64,000 bases of DNA. Origin: Paracoccus sp. N5 (GTDB lineage Bacteria; Pseudomonadota; Alphaproteobacteria; Rhodobacterales; Rhodobacteraceae). The translations under genes were made by a program, and so were the position numbers. The stretch lies in assembly GCF_000371965.1 (NCBI RefSeq), contig NZ_AQUO01000001.1, forward strand, positions 2,550,001 to 2,614,000, read 5' to 3'. Numbering within the stretch: the stretch's first letter is position 1; each line of letters begins with the position of its first letter. The notes beneath the pieces are model-generated. The model was given only the letters and a program-made list of their open reading frames with translations, was not told where the DNA came from and searched no databases. Below, in pieces: positions 59,540 to 64,000 of the stretch.

Positions 59540-59568
59540 ATTAAGGCTTTTATTGATTGACGAGTCAA
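59540..59568 (-). promoter_or_regulatory. Predicted choX promoter overlapping the BetI operator
   Basis: On the minus strand, TTGACT (59568-59563), a 17-base spacer and CTTAAT (59545-59540). The -35 lies inside the palindrome, so a bound repressor would block it. Confidence 0.55.
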
Positions 59569-59572
59569 TCAA
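59553..59572. promoter_or_regulatory. Palindromic operator, probable BetI site
   Basis: Perfect inverted repeat TTGATTGAC-GA-GTCAATCAA in the 143-base divergent region between choX and betI. Size and position fit a TetR-family operator controlling both operons. Confidence 0.7.
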
Positions 59573-59649
59573 AGATCTGCCAGATGCAGGTGTATGGGGC
59601 GGAATTTTCCGCGTGAAAGCTGAAAGAAGCTGCAAAATGGTGTCCTGTC

Positions 59650-60219
59650 ATGCCCAAACTGGGTGTTGAGCCTATCCGAAAGGCGGCATTAATCAACGCC
59701 GCCATTGCCACGGTGGGGCGCGCGGGGTCGCTTGACGTGACCGTGGCGCAGATCGCGCGCGAGGCGGGGATGTCCTCGGCCTTGGCGCATCACTATTTCG
59801 GCTCCAAGGAGCGGATCTTTCTTGCTGCGATGCGGCATATCCTGACGCAATATGCCGAGTCGGCGCGCGAGTTGCTGAAGGATGCGCCCGACCCGCAGGA
59901 GCGGCTGCGCGCCGTGGTGCGGGCGAACTTCACGCCGCAGAACTTTGCGCGCGAGACCGTCGCCGCCTGGCTGAACTTCTATGCGCTGGCGCTGGTCGAG
60001 CCCGAGGCGGCGCGGCTCTTGCGCATCTATCACAGGCGGCTGCGCTCGAACCTTCTGGTGGCGCTGCGGCCGCTGGCCGGCGCCGGGGCCGAGCGCATCG
60101 CCCGCACCGTCGGCGCGCTGATCGACGGGCTTTACCTGCGCGCGGCGCTGTCGAACGAGGCCGATGCCGCCGCCGCCGAACGCACGACAATGGACTATCT
60201 GGAGAAGGTGCTGCCATGA
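59650..60219 (+). CDS. betI: TetR-family choline-responsive repressor
   Basis: A 189-residue TetR-type regulator. The N-terminal HTH (about 10-55) is VTVAQIAREAGMSSALAHHYF, in pieces VTVAQIAREAGMS and ALAHHYFGSKERIF. The C-terminal ligand domain includes VRANFTPQNFARETVAAWL, matching BetI. It should repress the bet and probably the cho operon until choline is present. It overlaps betB by four bases (ATGA). Confidence 0.96.
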   Translation: MPKLGVEPIRKAALINAAIATVGRAGSLDVTVAQIAREAGMSSALAHHYFGSKERIFLAAMRHILTQYAESARELLKDAPDPQERLRAVVRANFTPQNFARETVAAWLNFYALALVEPEAARLLRIYHRRLRSNLLVALRPLAGAGAERIARTVGALIDGLYLRAALSNEADAAAAERTTMDYLEKVLP

Positions 60220-61673
60220 GCCATGACGCCCGCCCAACCGCCCAACCCGCCGCCAGTCTCTATATCAACGGCGTGCCCGTCGAGGGCGAGGGGGCCGCGC
60301 TGCCGGTGCATTACCCCTATACCGGCGCGGTGATCGCCGATCTGCGCGAGGCCTCGGTCGCCCAAGTGGCGCAAGCCACCGCCGCCGCCGCCGCCGCGCA
60401 GCCCGCCTGGGCTGCCCTGCGCCCGGTCGAGCGTGCCCGCGTGCTGATGCGGGCGGCCCAGATCATCCGCGAGCGCGGCGAGGAACTGGCGCGGCTGGAA
60501 ACGCTGGACACCGGCAAGCCGATCCAGGAAACGCGGGTGGCCGACTGGCCCTCGGGCGCCGATGCGCTGGAATATTTCGCCGGGCTGGCGCCGACCGTGA
60601 CCGGGCAGAGCATCCCGCTGGGCGGCGATTTCGTCTATACCATCCGCGAGGCGCTGGGGATCTGCGCCGGCATCGGCGCCTGGAACTATCCCAGCCAGAT
60701 CGCCTGCTGGAAGGCGGCGCCAGCCCTGGCCATGGGCAATGCCATGGTCTTCAAGCCCAGCGAGGAGACGCCCCTGGGCGCGCTGAAACTGGCCGAGATC
60801 CTGACCGAGGCCGGGCTGCCGGCGGGCATCTTCAACGTCGTGCAGGGCCGCGGCGCCGTGGGCGCGGCACTGGTGACGGACCCGCTGGTCGCCAAGGTTT
60901 CGCTGACCGGCTCGGTCGCGACCGGGCAGAAGGTCTATGCCGCCGCGGCCCAAGGCATGCGCCACGTCACCATGGAACTGGGCGGCAAGTCGCCGCTGAT
61001 CGTCTTCGACGACGCCAGCCTTGAGGATGCGGTCGGCGCGGCGATCCTGGCGAATTTCTATTCCTCGGGGCAGATCTGCTCGAACGGCACCCGGGTCTTC
61101 GTGCAGCAGGGCATCCTGCCGGCCTTCCTGGAGCGGCTGTCGGCGCGGCTCGCCTCGGTCAAGGCCGGCGATCCGCTGGCCGAGGACACCCAGCACGGCC
61201 CGATCGTCAGCCCAGGCCAGGCCGCGAAGATCCGCGAGGCCATCGGCAAGGGCCAGGCCGAGGGCGCACGGCTGGTCTGCGGCGGGGCGGGCGAGGGCGC
61301 CTTCGTGCCGCCGACCGTCTTTGCCGATGCCAGGGACGATATGTTCATCGTGCGCGAGGAGATCTTCGGCCCGGTCATGTCGGTGCTGAGTTTCGCCGAC
61401 GAGGCCGAGGTGCTCGCCCGGGCCAACGCCTCGCCCTATGGGCTGGCGGCGGGCGTCTTTACCCGCGACCTGGCGCGCGGGCACCGGATGGCGGCGGGTT
61501 TGCAGGCGGGGACGACCTGGATCAACGCCTATAACCTGACCCCGGTCGAGGCGCCCTTCGGCGGGGTGAAGCTGTCGGGGATCGGGCGCGAGAACTCGGC
61601 CGCGGCCATCGAGCATTATTCGCAGCTGAAATCGGTCTATGTCGGCATGGGCGGCGTCGATGCGCCCTATTGA
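60216..61673 (+). CDS. betB: Betaine aldehyde dehydrogenase
   Basis: A 485-residue NAD(P)-dependent aldehyde dehydrogenase that oxidises betaine aldehyde to glycine betaine. Catalytic Glu in TMELGGKSP, catalytic Cys in SSGQICSNGTRVFV, and cofactor-binding GIGAWNYPSQIA and LTGSVATGQKV are visible. Position between betI and betA supports the specific assignment. The C-terminal YGLAAGVFTRDLARG and TPVEAPFGG stretches are intact. Confidence 0.97.
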   Translation: MSHDARPTAQPAASLYINGVPVEGEGAALPVHYPYTGAVIADLREASVAQVAQATAAAAAAQPAWAALRPVERARVLMRAAQIIRERGEELARLETLDTGKPIQETRVADWPSGADALEYFAGLAPTVTGQSIPLGGDFVYTIREALGICAGIGAWNYPSQIACWKAAPALAMGNAMVFKPSEETPLGALKLAEILTEAGLPAGIFNVVQGRGAVGAALVTDPLVAKVSLTGSVATGQKVYAAAAQGMRHVTMELGGKSPLIVFDDASLEDAVGAAILANFYSSGQICSNGTRVFVQQGILPAFLERLSARLASVKAGDPLAEDTQHGPIVSPGQAAKIREAIGKGQAEGARLVCGGAGEGAFVPPTVFADARDDMFIVREEIFGPVMSVLSFADEAEVLARANASPYGLAAGVFTRDLARGHRMAAGLQAGTTWINAYNLTPVEAPFGGVKLSGIGRENSAAAIEHYSQLKSVYVGMGGVDAPY

Positions 61674-61700
61674 GCGGCGCCGCGCCGGCGCCGCCGTCGG

Positions 61701-61729
61701 CATGGGTATTTGGAAAACAGAGAAAGCCC
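61701..61729 (+). repeat. Dispersed intergenic element, copy 12
   Basis: GGGTATTTG then GAAAACAGAGAAAGCC, inside the betB-betA intercistronic gap, 28 bases after betB. Confidence 0.8.
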
Positions 61730-61754
61730 GCAGGGCGGTGCAGGAGGTCAGGGC

Positions 61755-63407
61755 ATGATCCCGGATTATGTGATCGTCGGTGCCGGCTCGGCCGGTTGCG
61801 CGCTGGCCTATCGGCTGGTGATGGCCGGCAAGCGCGTCGATATCATCGAATATGGCGGCTCGGACATCGGGCCTTTCATCCAGATGCCGGCGGCGCTGAG
61901 CTATCCGATGAACATGCGCCGCTATGACTGGGGCTTCTCCTCCGAGCCCGAGGCGCACTTGGGCGGGCGGCGGCTGGTGACGCCGCGCGGCAAGGTTCTG
62001 GGCGGGTCGTCCTCGATCAACGGCATGGTCTTCGTGCGCGGCCATGCCCGGGATTTCGACTTCTGGGCCGAGAGCGGCGCGGCCGGCTGGGCCTATGCCG
62101 ATGTGCTGCCCTATTTCAAACGCATGGAGACCTCGCATGGCGCGGTCAGCGCCTATCGCGGCACCGAAGGCCCGCTGCATGTCACACGCGGTTCGCGCAA
62201 GAACCCGCTGTTCAACGCTTTCATCCGCGCCGGCAACGAGGCCGGCTATGCCATGACCGACGATTACAACGGCGCCCGGCAAGAGGGCTTCGGCGCCATG
62301 GAGGCCACCATCTGGGAGGGCCGGCGCTGGTCGGCCGCCAATGCCTATCTGCGCCCGGCGCAGGAAACCGGCCTCTTGCGCCTGCGCCGCGGCCTGGCGC
62401 AGCGCGTGGTCTTCGAGGACGGGCGCGCGGTTGGCGTCGAGGTCAGGAATACCCGCGGCGTCAATGTGTTCCGGGCGAAACATGAGGTGATCCTCTCGGC
62501 CAGCTCGATCAACACGCCGAAGATCCTGATGCTGTCGGGAATCGGGCCGGCGGACCATCTGCGCGAGCATGGCATCGAGGTCAGGGCGGACCGGCCCGGC
62601 GTGGGGTCGAACCTCCAGGATCACCTTGAGATCTATATGCAATATACCGCGACCAAGCCGATCACGCTTTACAAGCACTGGAACCTCTGGGGCAAGGGCT
62701 CGATCGGGGCGCAATGGATGGCGACCGGGACGGGCCTGGGCGCCTCGAACCAGTTCGAGAGTTGCGGTTTCATCCGCTCGGCCGCCGGGGTGGAATATCC
62801 GGACATCCAGTATCACTTCTTGCCGCTGGCCGTGCGCTACGACGGCAAGGCGGCGGCCGAGGGTCATGGCTTCCAGGTCCACGTCGGGCCGATGCGCTCG
62901 AAGTCGCGCGGCACGGTGCGGCTCAAGGCGAACGATCCGAAACAGGCGCCCGAGATCCGCTTCAACTATATGTCGCATGCCGACGACTGGGCCGAGTTCC
63001 GCGCCTGCGTGCGCCTGACCCGCGAGATCTTTGAGCAACCGGCCTTTGCCGATTACAAGGGCTATGAGATTCAGCCGGGCGAGGGCGTGGAGACGGATGC
63101 CGAGATCGATGCCTTCATCCGCGAACATGCCGAGTCGGCCTTCCACCCCTGCGGCACGGCCCGCATGGGCCGGCGGGACGACGACATGGCGGTGGTCGAT
63201 CCCGAGTTGCGGGTGATCGGGGTCGAGGGGCTGCGCGTCGCCGACAGCTCGATCTTTCCGCGCATCACCAACGGCAACCTGAACGCGCCCTCGATCATGA
63301 CCGGCGAGAAGGCCGCCGATCATATCCTGGGACAGGGCATGCTGGCGCCCTTGAACCTGGGGCCGCAGATGGACCCGGAATGGCAGGAAAGGCAGCGTTC
63401 CGCGTAG
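61755..63407 (+). CDS. betA: Choline dehydrogenase (GMC oxidoreductase)
   Basis: A 550-residue FAD enzyme that oxidises choline to betaine aldehyde at the membrane. The FAD-binding motif VGAGSAGCALAYRL is at the N-terminus. GMC signatures are seen in GGSSSINGMVFVRG and SASSINTPKILMLSGIGP. The active-site His is in FHPCGTARMG and the second conserved segment is ITNGNLNAPSIM. I chose the ATG at 61755 with AGGAGG upstream. It completes the two-step choline to glycine betaine route with BetB. Confidence 0.97.
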   Translation: MIPDYVIVGAGSAGCALAYRLVMAGKRVDIIEYGGSDIGPFIQMPAALSYPMNMRRYDWGFSSEPEAHLGGRRLVTPRGKVLGGSSSINGMVFVRGHARDFDFWAESGAAGWAYADVLPYFKRMETSHGAVSAYRGTEGPLHVTRGSRKNPLFNAFIRAGNEAGYAMTDDYNGARQEGFGAMEATIWEGRRWSAANAYLRPAQETGLLRLRRGLAQRVVFEDGRAVGVEVRNTRGVNVFRAKHEVILSASSINTPKILMLSGIGPADHLREHGIEVRADRPGVGSNLQDHLEIYMQYTATKPITLYKHWNLWGKGSIGAQWMATGTGLGASNQFESCGFIRSAAGVEYPDIQYHFLPLAVRYDGKAAAEGHGFQVHVGPMRSKSRGTVRLKANDPKQAPEIRFNYMSHADDWAEFRACVRLTREIFEQPAFADYKGYEIQPGEGVETDAEIDAFIREHAESAFHPCGTARMGRRDDDMAVVDPELRVIGVEGLRVADSSIFPRITNGNLNAPSIMTGEKAADHILGQGMLAPLNLGPQMDPEWQERQRSA

Positions 63408-63408
63408 C

Positions 63409-63942
63409 TTACTGCGGTTTCTTCGAATCTTTCAACAGATCCGCAAGGCCGGCGAAGGGCTTGCGGGTCGGTTCCTCGGCATCCGGCGTCTCGGGGGCGT
63501 CCAGTTCGGCGCCCTGGGCGCGCGGATAGAGCGGCAGGGCCAGCGACAGCTCCTCGGCCATGATGGCGGCCAGGTCGATGAACGGACCCAGGGGCTCGAG
63601 TTCGTCATCGGGCATCTCGGTCTCGTCGCCCTCGGGCGCGCTGACATGGGGCGAGAAGACGCGGTGCACCGGCTCCTCGAGATCGGTCGTCACGGGCGCC
63701 AGCGTCACCACGCAGGGCTGGACCACGCGGGCCTTGAGTTCGCCCGTCACCTCCCAGCCGTCCTGGGCCACGGCCTGGATCCGGCCGGCGAAGCGCAGCT
63801 TCGGCAGGTCCAGCAGCTCCAGCTCGGCCGCCAGCGCCTGGCGCGTCGCGGCGTCGGGCGCCAGCGTGAATTCGGTCGGCTGGCGCGGGTTCAGATGGGC
63901 CACCCGAAAGCGGGACTGCGGGGGCTTCGTATCGGTCATCAT
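63409..63942 (-). CDS. DUF177 (YceD-like) protein
   Basis: A 177-residue protein of the DUF177 family, with the conserved region VVQPCVVTLAPVTTDLEEPV and the acidic stretch DDELEPLGPFIDLAAIMAEEL shown in parts (PLGPFIDLAAIMAEEL). In many bacteria this gene precedes rpmF and is linked to 23S rRNA accumulation. Here it ends one base beyond the convergent betA stop, so rpmF is not its downstream neighbour. Either of two adjacent ATG codons may be the start. Confidence 0.9.
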   Translation of the reverse strand: MMTDTKPPQSRFRVAHLNPRQPTEFTLAPDAATRQALAAELELLDLPKLRFAGRIQAVAQDGWEVTGELKARVVQPCVVTLAPVTTDLEEPVHRVFSPHVSAPEGDETEMPDDELEPLGPFIDLAAIMAEELSLALPLYPRAQGAELDAPETPDAEEPTRKPFAGLADLLKDSKKPQ

Positions 63943-64000
63943 GGGCCTTTCGCGGGCGGCTTCGCCCTGGGTCTGGATATTCTTGAGCGCAGGGCGTGAG

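Noticed and set aside
1..64000. Search for insertion sequences, transposase, integrase, CRISPR arrays and prophage genes
   Set aside because: None seen; the only dispersed repeat is the short intergenic element reported above.

Overview
The window looks like an ordinary chromosomal segment of a high-GC alphaproteobacterium of the Rhodobacteraceae, most likely Paracoccus. This is inferred from gene content and order: a C4-pathway 5-aminolevulinate synthase preceded by an FNR-type box, hisS-hisZ-hisG with a short-form HisG, a CarD/CdnL regulator, a SUV3-like helicase, the fumC-DUF4169-ribbon-helix-helix trio, and divergent choXWV and betIBA operons. The coding sequences are dense and mostly well conserved. 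I see no insertion sequence, prophage, integrase or CRISPR array.

Layout. 1-7256 (minus): an AcrAB-type RND efflux pump, followed on the same strand by a NarX/NarL-like two-component pair and the start of an XRE-type regulator. 7469-12883: an acyl-CoA synthetase, then minus-strand genes for a GNAT acetyltransferase, oligoendopeptidase F, an alpha/beta hydrolase and an SCP2-domain protein. 12933-18335: a TPR protein overlapping a SUV3-like RNA helicase overlapping an S4 RNA-binding protein, then the 7Fe ferredoxin FdxA and CarD. 18381-24633: a PEP-mutase family protein, an M20 peptidase, hemA, a RodZ-like HTH membrane protein and ispG. 24713-31867: a DsbA-like oxidoreductase, an aminotransferase, an AmiC-type amidase, PBP1A and prfB. 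31999-38120: a patatin-like protein, an intergenic array of DnaA-box-like repeats, a DUF4177 protein, slyX, hisS-hisZ-hisG and a small secreted protein. 38171-43959: ftsY, a class I aldolase, two small membrane proteins, pgk, two cyclophilins and a DUF188 protein. 44087-49962: an exported amidohydrolase, an outer-membrane protein, tyrS, anmK, an Ala-rich PRC-barrel protein and two identical tRNA-Asp genes. 50141-56087: SspB, fumC, DUF4169, an RHH protein, YebC, a LysG/LysE-type pair, a DMT exporter and a DUF1127 protein. 56424-63407: choline uptake (choXWV, minus) and choline-to-glycine-betaine oxidation (betIBA, plus), sharing a divergent control region with a perfect palindrome. The window closes with a DUF177 protein.

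The most noteworthy signals are non-coding. (1) A short intergenic element, core GGGTATTTG followed by an A-rich tail, occurs twelve times, sometimes fused to a GC-rich hairpin. (2) Four DnaA-box-like 9-mers are spaced exactly 11 bp apart at 33328-33369, away from any recognised origin gene. (3) Three sites match or nearly match the general-stress (EcfG-type) promoter GGAAC-N16/17-CGTT, each in front of a small membrane or envelope protein. (4) The last 230 bases of hisS have foreign-looking codon usage. (5) A perfect palindromic operator lies between choX and betI. None needs an exotic new system. The repeat family and the DnaA-box array are the best candidates for something not yet described.
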